25,974 nt of DNA, from positions 1 to 25,974 of the IMG/VR virus record IMGVR_UViG_3300037847_006495. One strand, given 5' to 3'. The position numbers and the translations under genes were made by a program. Positions 7,680 to 14,056 of the stretch are shown here, piece after piece (the stretch's first letter is position 1; each line of letters opens with the position of its first letter). The notes beneath the pieces are model-generated. The model made no database searches and was not told the DNA's origin. It worked only from the letters and a program-made list of their open reading frames with translations. Origin of the DNA: a virus.

Positions 7680-8458
7680 TGTCAAAAACCAAAAAAAGCG
7701 ATAGTAACATAATTTATGTTACACGTGATTACAGTATGTTTAAAACTGTAAAAGGAAATCGTGCAATTGATGAAGCGCACGTGCAGAGACTAGTTAGGGA
7801 GATGAAGAGAAAAGATTTAGATCTTCCTATCTTTATAAACGAGAATGATGAAGTTGTTGATGGTCAACATACTTTACAAGCTCGAAAAGAGTTGGGTAAA
7901 CCAGTCAGATACATAAGAGGCAAATTCGAAAATGAATTCGATGTTGCAATTATGAATGCCAATAGAAAAAATTGGCCCATGACTGCTTACTTAAATTTTC
8001 ATATTGAAAATGGGAAAAAAGATTATAGCATAGTCAAAGCAATGACTAAGCAATATTCTTTACCGTTAGAATGCGCAATATTTATTCTTGCCGGTGGTTA
8101 TTCAATGTGGAGAGAAACAAGAAATGATTTTAAACAAGGTAAGTTTAAAATTAAAACTCTTCAAAGATGTAATGATGTAGGTTCATCGTTGATGTATATG
8201 AAAAATAATTTCAATATAAATTTAACGAGACCTTTTATTACTGCATACTTAGTAATATCGGAACATCCTAAATTTAAGTGGGAACGTTTTAAAACTGCTC
8301 TTAAGACAAAATCTGCTTTGTTATTGAGGGGAACAAACACTGAGGATTTTATCAGAGTATTTGATAAAGTTTATAACGGAAATGTTCATAACAAAATAAA
8401 TTTCACGAGATATTTTTTAGATCGTGAATATCAAGATAAAGAAGACGAAAACAAGTAA
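7679..8458 (+). CDS. ParB/sulfiredoxin-fold domain protein
   Basis: In this 259-residue protein the N-terminal part (about residues 15-80) matches the ParB N-terminal fold: an IDEAHVQRLVREM helix, then PIFINENDEVVDGQHTLQARKELG, where VVDGQHTLQA corresponds to the conserved ParB nucleotide/catalytic box. The remaining 170 residues are basic and helical and do not match a ParB HTH that I can recognise. Phage ParB-fold proteins act variously in DNA binding, segregation or as nucleases; which applies here is unknown. It is preceded by GAGG, and downstream lies a ribbon-helix-helix-like gene ten bases on. Confidence 0.85.
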   Translation: MSKTKKSDSNIIYVTRDYSMFKTVKGNRAIDEAHVQRLVREMKRKDLDLPIFINENDEVVDGQHTLQARKELGKPVRYIRGKFENEFDVAIMNANRKNWPMTAYLNFHIENGKKDYSIVKAMTKQYSLPLECAIFILAGGYSMWRETRNDFKQGKFKIKTLQRCNDVGSSLMYMKNNFNINLTRPFITAYLVISEHPKFKWERFKTALKTKSALLLRGTNTEDFIRVFDKVYNGNVHNKINFTRYFLDREYQDKEDENK

Positions 8459-8468
8459 AGGAAAGAAG

Positions 8469-8684
8469 ATGGACATCAACAAATGGAAATCGTGCGCTGT
8501 TGACATTGATACCTATTGCATTTTACGTGCAATGGGTAGCCATGGTTTTAGAAAGCCCGCATCTATGATTGCAAAAATTGTGGATGATGAAGTGAAAAAA
8601 ATTTCTAAAAAGAATAACTCTTCGTACGATAAAACTAGAGAGAATTTACTTACTCAAGGAAAGAAACTCTTGAACGGTAAATAG
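8469..8684 (+). CDS. ribbon-helix-helix-like DNA-binding protein
   Basis: A 71-residue protein starting MDINKWKSCAVD, with AAAGGAAAGAAG immediately before ATG 8469; an in-frame ATG at 8424 lies inside the ParB-like gene and has no ribosome site. The pattern of a short beta strand (KSCAVDIDTYCILRAMG), then two helices with ASMIAKIVDDEVKKI, resembles MetJ/Arc ribbon-helix-helix repressors. A Lys-rich tail follows. It ends just before a strong hairpin (8695-8724). It may regulate the nearby repeats, but this is inferred from fold resemblance and position. Confidence 0.75.
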   Translation: MDINKWKSCAVDIDTYCILRAMGSHGFRKPASMIAKIVDDEVKKISKKNNSSYDKTRENLLTQGKKLLNGK

Positions 8685-8694
8685 CTGATCGGCA

Positions 8695-8724
8695 AAATAA
8701 GGCCTGGGAGACTAGGCCTTATTT
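8695..8724 (+). terminator. strong hairpin terminator after the RHH-like gene
   Basis: Perfect 11-bp stem AAATAAGGCCT / AGGCCTTATTT with an 8-base loop, starting 10 bases after the stop at 8684. The 3' arm ends in TTATTT, a short U-rich run rather than a long U tract, so it may be a bidirectional or partial terminator. Confidence 0.75.
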
Positions 8725-8730
8725 GAGAGC

Positions 8731-8860
8731 GATTAGTTAATCGGGAACCTAACCGCCCTCAACCCCTTATGTGATTTTTTTGATAAATTGTACCAAAAAA
8801 ATCAGTTGCATTATAAAATTTTATCCTATATTTATTAATTAATCGTATTCCTAACCACCT
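8731..8860 (+). repeat. imperfect 28-bp direct repeats
   Basis: Copies at 8731-8758 and 8833-8860 agree at about 20 of 28 positions, with exact cores TTAATCG and CCTAACC at the same 4-base spacing and a following CC. They lie directly downstream of genes for ParB-fold and RHH-like proteins and could be protein-binding sites. Confidence 0.5.
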
Positions 8861-8939
8861 AAATGAAAAAGAGGGGTTAAACTCTTTATCTTCATTAAAA
8901 ACGAAAATTTTAATTAATTTAACTTTAGAGGTTGGTTAT

Positions 8940-9053
8940 TTGAATATGATTTATAAGTTTTTGACAAATTTCATTCGTGAAATTACTCGTGCGGAGGCTA
9001 TCATCCATATCATCTTTTCCCCTCCGCATGATGTAAATGGAAATATTTCATAA
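8940..9053 (+). CDS. possible 37-residue peptide (TTG start)
   Basis: TTG at 8940 lies eight bases after AGAGG and opens a frame containing MIYKFLTNFIREITRAEA, ending at 9053 and overlapping the next gene by 17 bases. An in-frame ATG at 8946 has poorer spacing. The two RNA hairpins in this stretch are an alternative explanation of the sequence, so the coding call is weak. Confidence 0.3.
   Translation: MNMIYKFLTNFIREITRAEAIIHIIFSPPHDVNGNIS
8967..9028 (+). promoter_or_regulatory. tandem hairpins upstream of 62-residue gene
   Basis: First hairpin: AATTTCA-TTCG-TGAAATT (8967-8984), a 7-bp stem capped by a UUCG tetraloop. Second: TGCGGAGG (8990-8997) paired with CCTCCGCA (9021-9028). The second arm ends nine bases before ATG 9037, which has no other ribosome site, so the structure could control that start. 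Confidence 0.45.
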
Positions 9054-9225
9054 TAAAAAACCCCATATCGACTTTTGCCGTGATTTAGAGGGCCCTGAAA
9101 AAAGCGAGTATATTGACATGGTTCTTGATGATTACAATTTTTCGTTAGAAATGGCCTTCTCTCCTAAAACTAAGATGTTTCACCGTGAATTACTCAGCAA
9201 ACTTGTTAAAACTTTTGGGCATTAG
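9037..9225 (+). CDS. small hypothetical protein
   Basis: A 62-residue protein, MEIFHNKKPHIDFCRDLEG..., of mixed charge with no recognised domain. An in-frame TAA immediately precedes the ATG, so this is the only normal start. No clear Shine-Dalgarno is present; the upstream hairpins or the short frame at 8940-9053 may allow re-initiation. It overlaps the next gene by 41 bases. Composition (WT-like Leu/Phe/Asp mix) supports a real protein, moderately. Confidence 0.6.
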   Translation: MEIFHNKKPHIDFCRDLEGPEKSEYIDMVLDDYNFSLEMAFSPKTKMFHRELLSKLVKTFGH

Positions 9226-9601
9226 GATATCATCGACCGTGGTTGAAAAAACTAAGTCCCCTGAAGAAAAATTATTTCTAGCGGTATTACTGCAGGCTTT
9301 TGAAGATGTAAGTACCCTATCTGGTTCTAAACAAGAAAGTTATCTTAAAAAAGATGCTCACGATTGGATATTAGACAATGGTAAAAATTTTAAAAATGTT
9401 TGTTGGTGCGCGGGCCTTGATCCTGATTACGTGCATGATCGCTATATAAAACTGGTAAAAAATGGGTCAATAAAGTTTACCGAATTACAGAGATCGTGGG
9501 TAAAATACAGGAAATTATATAAAGATTATAGAAGTGCAAATTCTTCGAGCGAGAGGAGAGAAATTATGTTTAAAATTTCTGAGGTAAACTTAAAAAAATA
9601 G
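9185..9601 (+). CDS. conserved hypothetical phage protein (KKDAHDWILDNGKNF family)
   Basis: A 138-residue, mostly helical protein. SPEEKLFLAVLLQAFED, then DAHDWILDNGKNFKNVCWCA and a basic Tyr/Arg-rich C-terminal half. I recall similar KKDAHDWI...VCWCAGLDPDYV proteins in marine phages without assigned function. The ATG lies 41 bases inside the previous gene; in-frame alternatives nearby are only GTG (9239). Helical composition with a DPDYV turn could suggest a DNA-binding regulator, but no HTH is certain. It ends 519 bases before terS. Confidence 0.75.
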   Translation: MNYSANLLKLLGIRISSTVVEKTKSPEEKLFLAVLLQAFEDVSTLSGSKQESYLKKDAHDWILDNGKNFKNVCWCAGLDPDYVHDRYIKLVKNGSIKFTELQRSWVKYRKLYKDYRSANSSSERREIMFKISEVNLKK

Positions 9602-9755
9602 TCATGGTGGTCTTATAAATTTTACCCCTGAGGGAAAATTAACTAATAGAGAGCATAAAATGAGAAAAACCCTCAGGAGCATGTTACATACTAAATGAGT
9701 GTTAATAAACACATCTTATTTATACACTAAAAACGGATAATGGACAACGGAAAAA

Positions 9756-9810
9756 GGCCCACGGCCCGTGGTGACAAATAAATGATAAAAAGAACCACGG
9801 ACAACGGGCC
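9756..9810 (+). repeat. bipartite inverted repeat (hairpin)
   Basis: GGCCC (9756-9760) pairs with GGGCC (9806-9810) and CCGTGGT (9766-9772) with ACCACGG (9794-9800), separated by a symmetric 5x5 internal loop and a 21-base apical loop. It is GC-rich against a very AT-rich surround. Confidence 0.6.
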
Positions 9811-9825
9811 AACAAAAGGTCTTTT

Positions 9826-9963
9826 ATGAGTATAAAAAACTTTATGATTATAACACAAAACCCTAAAAATGTCCTTAAAAAAAATTCCCTATATAGATTA
9901 TACAGACCTTTGATTAATAAAAAGTACCCTCGGGGTCTAAAATGGTGTCCCTGGTGTCCCTGA
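9826..9963 (+). CDS. weak 45-codon frame ending in WCPWCP
   Basis: ATG follows AAAAGG by six bases. The product starts MSIKNFMIITQNPKN and ends YPRGLKWCPWCP, the last six residues being encoded by the first two TGGTGTCCC repeats. It resembles no family I know. It may be a real small protein, a gene remnant, or chance. Confidence 0.25.
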   Translation: MSIKNFMIITQNPKNVLKKNSLYRLYRPLINKKYPRGLKWCPWCP

Positions 9964-10048
9964 AGATGAATAAAGTAATAATATCAATGATTTAAGTATG
10001 TTTTTATGGTGTCCCTATGGTGTCCCTATGGTGTCCCTTAGGGACACC
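9943..10048 (+). repeat. TGGTGTCCC repeat array with inverted copy
   Basis: Direct copies at 9943-9951, 9952-9960, 10007-10015, 10018-10026 and 10029-10037; the last three have an 11-base period (ATGGTGTCCCT). An inverted GGGACACC at 10041-10048 makes a tight hairpin with the fifth copy, and could pair with any of the five. Confidence 0.85.
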
Positions 10049-10120
10049 TCTTGCGGGAACGCAACCTAAACTTTTTTGAAAGTTGATCATGTGTTAAAAT
10101 AATCTATATAGTAAAAAATT

Positions 10121-10642
10121 ATGCCTCAAATTAAAAAAATTGAACGATCCGAAAAAGATTTAACACCTAAGCAACGTATGTTTTGTGATATTCTCGTTGC
10201 TAATTGGGGTGAAATTACATATGCCGAGGCCTGTAAAAGGGCCAAATATGAGTGTGCTAATGATAAAGACTATTCAGCTATAGCCTCAAGATTATTAAAC
10301 AGAAGGTTAAATCCTCATATAGCGAAGTATTTAGACAGAAAATATGAAGAAGAAGTTAATAAATTTTCAAAAGATAAACTTAAAAGATTTAAAAGATTAG
10401 ATCATTTATCTAAAGAAGCTGAGAAAAGTAAACAATTTAACGTATCTGTACAGGCTGAATATAGATCAGGCCAATTAGCGGGCTTGTATGTTGATAAGAG
10501 AGAAGTTAAAGTAAGTGGTTTAGAAGGAATGAGCCGTGTTGAACTTGAAAAAAAACTCAGTGAATTGTCAAAAAAAATTGATGGCTACAACGCCAAAACC
10601 ATTGAAATTGAGGCCGAAGAGACAAAAGAGCTACAAAAATAA
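10121..10642 (+). CDS. terS: terminase small subunit
   Basis: The 173-residue protein has the phage TerS layout. LTPKQRMFCDILV followed by ITYAEACKRAKY is the N-terminal helix-turn-helix DNA-binding part that recognises the packaging site. A central helical region for oligomerisation follows, then AEYRSGQLAGLYVDKREV with SGLEGMSRVELEKKLSEL and an acidic C terminus, the part that meets TerL. The paired HTH and AGLYVDKREV motif are characteristic. The repeat array at 9943-10048 lies just upstream and might include its binding site (inference). TerL is 6 kb downstream instead of adjacent. Confidence 0.88.
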   Translation: MPQIKKIERSEKDLTPKQRMFCDILVANWGEITYAEACKRAKYECANDKDYSAIASRLLNRRLNPHIAKYLDRKYEEEVNKFSKDKLKRFKRLDHLSKEAEKSKQFNVSVQAEYRSGQLAGLYVDKREVKVSGLEGMSRVELEKKLSELSKKIDGYNAKTIEIEAEETKELQK

Positions 10643-10745
10643 AACTTGGTCAGAATTTATATTTCTTTTTAACAAAAAACATAATTCAAATTTAAAAGTA
10701 AATACCGGAATAGTTAATGTCAAAACGAAAAATAACGTTAAATAA
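10580..10745 (+). CDS. doubtful small basic ORF overlapping terS
   Basis: This frame runs from ATG 10580 (in frame with one at 10536), gives about 54 residues including KNKTWSEFIFLFNKKHN, and spans the gap between terS and the next gene. The overlap with terS is 63 bases and no Shine-Dalgarno is seen. It may encode a small basic protein or be a shadow; the unoverlapped part 10643-10716 gives little discrimination. Confidence 0.25.
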
Positions 10746-11013
10746 AAGAGCTAAAACTGAAATAGAAAGATATCCCATGGTTTCCGTGGAGTGGTACGAT
10801 ATCGTGTCAAATAGTTCATGGTCGAGTTTTCAAGAACTAAAAAAATCAAAACTCGCAACATGCATTACAAAAGGCCATCTTTACAGTCAAGCAAAAGGAG
10901 TTACTAGAATTTTTGGGGATTATTCTTATTCTGAAAATGGCTTAGATATTGAAAGTATCGGAAACACAACTATAATACCTAATTCAGTAATTAAGGAAAT
11001 AAAAAAAATTTAA
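10717..11013 (+). CDS. conserved hypothetical protein (SVEWYDI family)
   Basis: A 98-residue protein. VSVEWYDIVSNSSWSSFQEL, then ATCITKGHLYSQ, GVTRIFGDYSYSENGLDIESIG and TTIIPNSVIKEI. This W-x-D-I-x-S ... C-x-T-x-G ... IGxTTIIP pattern recurs in phage proteins as I recall, all beta-rich and unassigned. It is read from ATG 10717, with a weak GGAA upstream. It is the last plus gene before the convergent minus block, so its transcript should end in 11014-11137. Confidence 0.75.
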   Translation: MSKRKITLNKRAKTEIERYPMVSVEWYDIVSNSSWSSFQELKKSKLATCITKGHLYSQAKGVTRIFGDYSYSENGLDIESIGNTTIIPNSVIKEIKKI

Positions 11014-11014
11014 C

Positions 11015-11124
11015 GTGGCGGACACAAATTTGATTACACATTGCTTTTAAGGTAGTACATGACACAAAACCCTTTTCAGCGTGAACTTGCATAGACTTCT
11101 GGAGAAAAGCCTGAGGCCCGCCAC
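11015..11124 (+). other. gap closed by a 7-bp long-range inverted repeat
   Basis: GTGGCGG (11015-11021), two bases after a stop, is complementary to CCGCCAC (11118-11124), near the minus-gene stop. An internal CTTTTC/GAAAAG pairing is possible. It is not a simple terminator hairpin, and may be a structured RNA or just a convergent-gene spacer. Confidence 0.35.
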
Positions 11125-11137
11125 TGCCCCAATTCAT

Positions 11138-11692
11138 TTAATTTAGTTTTTTTACTTTTAAACCTTGTTTTACAATATTATCCTCCCCGAAATTTTTAGA
11201 TAACATTTTTCCTATTTGAGATATCATTTTTACCTCAGTATGTTTTGGAGTTTCTGACACCTTAAACTCTTTATGTCTCGTTAAAAGTATTGGATTAGTC
11301 CAATAATAAACACCCTCACCACCGTATGTATCTTTTGGTTTTTTTACAGATTTACATTCTGATATGTACCATTCATTATCTTTAAAAATATAAATGTACT
11401 CAATCATGAAATCACCCCGCATAGAATTAAAATACATCCATTCATCTCTAAATTTTTGTGGGCCATTATCTTCTTCGTTTCGATCTCTTCCATAAAAAAA
11501 ACATTCATCCAAAGTATCTGCTAAATATGATGCACTCCCTAAATTTACTAACTCATTTACTTTATCATAGGTATTGTAGAATTTATGCAAACACACCCCA
11601 ACTCCCTCAGGATACCCATCACTATGAACATATATAACTTTTAATTTATTTGTTGCAGGATCAATTATTGCAACATTACTTCTTGTAGACAT
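11138..11692 (-). CDS. conserved MSTRSN family protein
   Basis: The 184-residue protein begins MSTRSNVAIIDPATNK, with IYVHSDGYPEGVG and HKFYNTYDKVNELVNLGSAS. This MSTRSxIxI...YxHxDGYPExxG...LxxHYN pattern is a widespread uncharacterised phage/bacterial family. It is preceded by a strong GGAGG. It is the last and largest gene of the minus block and overlaps the preceding 47-residue gene by 17 bases. No catalytic residues are established; the conserved His/Asp/Glu in the HSDGYPE segment could be metal-binding, but this is unproven. Confidence 0.85.
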   Translation of the reverse strand: MSTRSNVAIIDPATNKLKVIYVHSDGYPEGVGVCLHKFYNTYDKVNELVNLGSASYLADTLDECFFYGRDRNEEDNGPQKFRDEWMYFNSMRGDFMIEYIYIFKDNEWYISECKSVKKPKDTYGGEGVYYWTNPILLTRHKEFKVSETPKHTEVKMISQIGKMLSKNFGEDNIVKQGLKVKKLN

Positions 11693-11819
11693 CTTTTCCT
11701 CCTTTTTTCAATTTACTCGGTGTTAATGAAAACATAAAAAACCCATCTTTATCTTGATGAATTTTCTTAAACCCTATTCGTTTTAATTTATCTGGTAACT
11801 TTATCTTTTTACTTTTCAT
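11676..11819 (-). CDS. small lysine-rich protein
   Basis: A 47-residue basic protein starting MKSKKIKLPDKLKRIGF, with HQDKDGFFMFSLTP. The ATG follows AAGGAGGAAAAG, a near-perfect ribosome site, and the 3' end contains the Shine-Dalgarno of the next gene, so the pair is coupled. Function unknown. Confidence 0.65.
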   Translation of the reverse strand: MKSKKIKLPDKLKRIGFKKIHQDKDGFFMFSLTPSKLKKGGKDVYKK

Positions 11820-11836
11820 CTTTTCCTCCTTTATTA

Positions 11837-12022
11837 TTATTTTACTTCATTTTTTAAGTGTAACGGTGTTTCACAAATATAAAAAAAAACGTCTCCCTTA
11901 TCTTCGATCACTTTAAATGCTGATCTTTTCTCTTCCGCAATATCTTTTGTTTTATATTGCCCTACAATACTGAAAACGCTTTCATTATTTGCGAAAGTCT
12001 TTTCTCTTATTATTAAAAACAT
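11837..12022 (-). CDS. small hypothetical protein
   Basis: A 61-residue protein (MFLIIREKTFANNES...) with an alternating hydrophobic pattern and a likely alpha/beta fold: FSIVGQYKTKDIAEEKRSAF, VFFYICETP. A strong AGGAGG precedes the ATG. Part of the minus block; no domain recognised. Confidence 0.75.
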   Translation of the reverse strand: MFLIIREKTFANNESVFSIVGQYKTKDIAEEKRSAFKVIEDKGDVFFYICETPLHLKNEVK

Positions 12023-12024
12023 AT

Positions 12025-12213
12025 TTACCTCCTTTCTTTTAAATTAAAATTTATTGTCACTGTTTCATTATCTGAGTTCTCAGTTTTAGTGTCATAAACA
12101 ATCGGACACTTTTTTAACCACTCCTCAAATAATTTTTTTGTTTTATCTTTATATCCTTTTGCTTTGTTTTTTGATTGAACGTGATCTATTCCATGTCTTG
12201 TCTGATCATTCAT
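12025..12213 (-). CDS. small hypothetical protein
   Basis: 62 residues, polar, with a KKLFEEWLKKCPIVYDT helix-strand. GGAGGG lies at a good distance before the ATG, inside the end of the previous gene (8-base overlap). Function unknown. Confidence 0.7.
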   Translation of the reverse strand: MNDQTRHGIDHVQSKNKAKGYKDKTKKLFEEWLKKCPIVYDTKTENSDNETVTINFNLKERR

Positions 12214-12499
12214 AATGGCCCTCCATGATTTCGAAAGTCATAGGTTTTACTTTTGACCATCCATCCTCTTGATCAAAGTCATAGATAAAATCTGCAACAT
12301 CACTTTCGTGTTTGTAGTTAACTATAAATTTTTTATCATCTATTTCTATTGACACGTCCCCCGTTGCGTCATCAATCATCGTGTAAGTTTCATCAGTATG
12401 AAATTTCCTCCTTAATGCCTGAGATATCGCACAAGCATTACAATTAGATGGAATTCCATTTTTTATATCTTGTTCATTTACATTGATTTTATATTTCAT
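12206..12499 (-). CDS. hypothetical protein with NCNACAISQAL motif
   Basis: The 97-residue protein starts MKYKINVNEQDIKNG, with GGAGG ten bases upstream; an ATG at 12517 is less likely because the Shine-Dalgarno would be inside the frame. It has IPSNCNACAISQALRRKF, resembling short phage/bacterial proteins with an NC-x-(A/P)C-x-I-A-x-A(L/I)-x-R signature, and an acidic beta-rich remainder. The two closely spaced cysteines could bind a metal, but no role is known. Confidence 0.78.
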   Translation of the reverse strand: MKYKINVNEQDIKNGIPSNCNACAISQALRRKFHTDETYTMIDDATGDVSIEIDDKKFIVNYKHESDVADFIYDFDQEDGWSKVKPMTFEIMEGHYE

Positions 12500-12531
12500 T
12501 TTCTCTTTTCCTCCCATAAGATATCATAAGA

Positions 12532-12759
12532 TTATTTATTTGCAAGAACTTTTATACCATCGTATTCAAGATTATCTAAAATATTCAGGGCCTCTGCTAT
12601 GCCTTTGGCTAATTCTTTTGTCTCGCAATAGCATAAAACCTTTATAGCCCCGTTTTGATCATCAAATTTCACAGCATTATCTTCAGCAAAATTTAAACCC
12701 TCAAAACAATCTTTTTTTATCATGTCTCGGGTTACGTAATTATATTTTTTACTTTTCAT
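12532..12759 (-). CDS. small hypothetical protein
   Basis: A 75-residue protein with IKVLCYCETKELAKGIAEAL and a Tyr/Asp-rich start. The ATG overlaps the upstream gene stop by four bases. The 32-base gap after it contains a CATAAGAT direct repeat. No domain recognised. Confidence 0.72.
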   Translation of the reverse strand: MKSKKYNYVTRDMIKKDCFEGLNFAEDNAVKFDDQNGAIKVLCYCETKELAKGIAEALNILDNLEYDGIKVLANK

Positions 12760-13055
12760 ATTTCTAAACCCTCCCTAATTATTTTTGATATTTTTTTAAA
12801 TTCATCTGCGGGGTCGTGTTCAACCTCATTCCATTGTTTTGCATTGGTATCGCAAATATTTAAAATGGTTTTTAATTTTTCTTTATACGGATTTTCTAAA
12901 GTAAAAGCATGATCCCTATCTATATCTTTTGACAAATCTTCATCATAACTTATAATTAAACCCGCACTCTCACACTCTTGTATTATGCAATCTTGTAATT
13001 CATCTGCATTTATTCCATCATCATATGCATAATAATGTTTTTTTAAGTCACTCAT
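12756..13055 (-). CDS. acidic hypothetical protein
   Basis: A 99-residue acidic protein (MSDLKKHYYAYDDGINADEL...) with a QDCIIQECESAGLIISYDEDL segment and a DEFKKISKIIREGLEI helix. Strong AAGGAG before the ATG. It is coupled to the next gene by a 4-base overlap. Acidic DNA-mimic-like composition is noted but not evidence of that function. Confidence 0.75.
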   Translation of the reverse strand: MSDLKKHYYAYDDGINADELQDCIIQECESAGLIISYDEDLSKDIDRDHAFTLENPYKEKLKTILNICDTNAKQWNEVEHDPADEFKKISKIIREGLEI

Positions 13056-13067
13056 TTTTTTCTCCTT

Positions 13068-13217
13068 TTAGTTTATCTCTTCTGTTGTTGCTGTTACATA
13101 TTCCTGTAAATTCATTTTACAATCTACAAGAGCCTCTACTTCAGCTTCATCTTCATTTTCAGCCTCAATTATATTTTCATACCCTAACTCTTCTATATTA
13201 ACTTTAAACTTCTTCAT
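13068..13217 (-). CDS. small acidic protein
   Basis: A 49-residue protein, MKKFKVNIEELGYENIIEAE..., extremely acidic in the middle (Glu/Asp repeats at about residues 18-29). The opening MKKFKVxIEE resembles short unassigned phage proteins. GAGGAGAAAATAAAA precedes the ATG. It overlaps the membrane-protein gene by 14 bases. Confidence 0.72.
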   Translation of the reverse strand: MKKFKVNIEELGYENIIEAENEDEAEVEALVDCKMNLQEYVTATTEEIN

Positions 13218-13392
13218 TTTTATTTTCTCCTCTGTTTTTGTTAAATGATTTTGTTAAGTGAAATTGTTTTAATTGTTCTCTAGCCTTTTCTTTTGTCATT
13301 AAAAAACCCTTGTAGCCTATTACAGCTACAAGGATTATAAACAAAACAACAAACCCAATTATCCCAAAAAATATTTCAATTAATTCTGACAC
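13204..13392 (-). CDS. small inner-membrane protein (GTG start)
   Basis: A 62-residue protein with one strong transmembrane helix (about residues 8-28, FFGIIGFVVLFIILVAVIGY) and a long Lys/Arg-rich, probably cytoplasmic tail. It starts at GTG 13392, inside the end of the previous gene, with GGAG upstream. A membrane-targeted host-interaction role is possible, but nothing specific is visible. Confidence 0.75.
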   Translation of the reverse strand: MSELIEIFFGIIGFVVLFIILVAVIGYKGFLMTKEKAREQLKQFHLTKSFNKNRGENKNEEV

Positions 13393-13781
13393 TCAAAAAC
13401 TCCAATTGTTAATTGAAACTGGCCTTGTGAAATAATTCCAAAACCTAAAGATGGTTTGTTACTTAATAACTTAGCCATTAAACTAATTAATTGTTCAATA
13501 GTAAGAGCGGGTTCATTTGGTTGTCCAAATCCGCTACTATCTACAAATAAACCACCTTTATTTAATATTTTATGTGAGTAAGGTAGTTCCCAACTCATTA
13601 CATATTTTTTTATATTAAGCCTTTTCCAACCTTTGGGAATATAGTTTCCTAAATTTACTATTTCCCCTAAGTTTTTAACACTCAAGTTTTGGCTCTCAAA
13701 AGTTGTAGGCTTTATCCCATGTCTTTTTGCTTTGTTGCCCGCCTCCTTATTGAGAGCAACAATTGTATCTATGTCCATCAT
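13380..13781 (-). CDS. hypothetical protein
   Basis: A 133-residue protein starting MMDIDTIVALNKEAG after GGAGGAATAGACA. It includes FESQNLSVKNLGEIVNLGNYIPKGW and a Gly-rich SSGFGQPNEPAL segment. No known motif; the NLGNYIPKGW and VDSSGFG segments look like a globular domain. One of the larger genes of the block. Confidence 0.8.
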   Translation of the reverse strand: MMDIDTIVALNKEAGNKAKRHGIKPTTFESQNLSVKNLGEIVNLGNYIPKGWKRLNIKKYVMSWELPYSHKILNKGGLFVDSSGFGQPNEPALTIEQLISLMAKLLSNKPSLGFGIISQGQFQLTIGVFECQN

Positions 13782-13784
13782 TGT

Positions 13785-14018
13785 CTATTCCTCCTCATTT
13801 ATTTGATTTACTTTGTCCCAATCGATATGACCCTTATTATAAGTAACAGGCCTTCCATAACCATCAACTATTGAGACAGTTCCATTTTTTTTATCTTGTA
13901 AGATTATTTTTAACTCTAAAAATTCATTAACCCATCTTCCAATTGATCCTTCCAACTGAAGCCATTGGCCTGTGTTAAAGTATTTTAAAGCTTGTCTACA
14001 TTCTTGATCTGCTATCAT
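13785..14018 (-). CDS. hypothetical protein
   Basis: A 77-residue protein starting MIADQECRQALKYFNTG, since GGAGG lies five bases before this ATG; the ATG at 14030 would place it inside the frame. A WLQLEGSIGRWVNEFLELKI helix precedes a beta-like VDGYGRPVTYN. No known domain. Confidence 0.75.
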   Translation of the reverse strand: MIADQECRQALKYFNTGQWLQLEGSIGRWVNEFLELKIILQDKKNGTVSIVDGYGRPVTYNKGHIDWDKVNQINEEE

Positions 14019-14056
14019 CTTCTCCTCCATTGGGGGCTTACGCCCCCGTCACCCTA

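Larger units (their letters stand above)
8685..9036. other. repeat- and hairpin-rich intergenic region
   Basis: Contents: the terminator hairpin (8695-8724); CGATTA/TAATCG (8730-8743); two imperfect 28-base direct repeats (8731-8758 and 8833-8860) sharing TTAATCG-n4-CCTAACC-n-CC; an 11-bp stem TGATTTTTTTG/CAAAAAAATCA (8772-8804); a UUCG-loop hairpin (8967-8984) and TGCGGAGG/CCTCCGCA (8990-9028). A short frame from 8940 is listed separately. It looks regulatory. Confidence 0.6.
9602..10120. other. repeat-rich intergenic region upstream of terS
   Basis: No confident gene. It holds CCTGAGGG (9627-9634) with its inverse CCCTCAGG (9670-9677); a two-part hairpin at 9756-9810; two copies of GGACAACGG (9742-9750 and 9799-9807); five TGGTGTCCC copies plus an inverted copy (9943-10048); and a weak 45-codon frame at 9826-9963. 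Such concentration of repeats before terS could mark a replication origin, packaging site or regulatory region. Confidence 0.6.

Noticed and set aside
8961-8989. TTGACA at 8961-8966 as a -35 promoter element
   Set aside because: No acceptable -10 at 16-18 bases; the sequence is better explained by the UUCG hairpin and the short frame.
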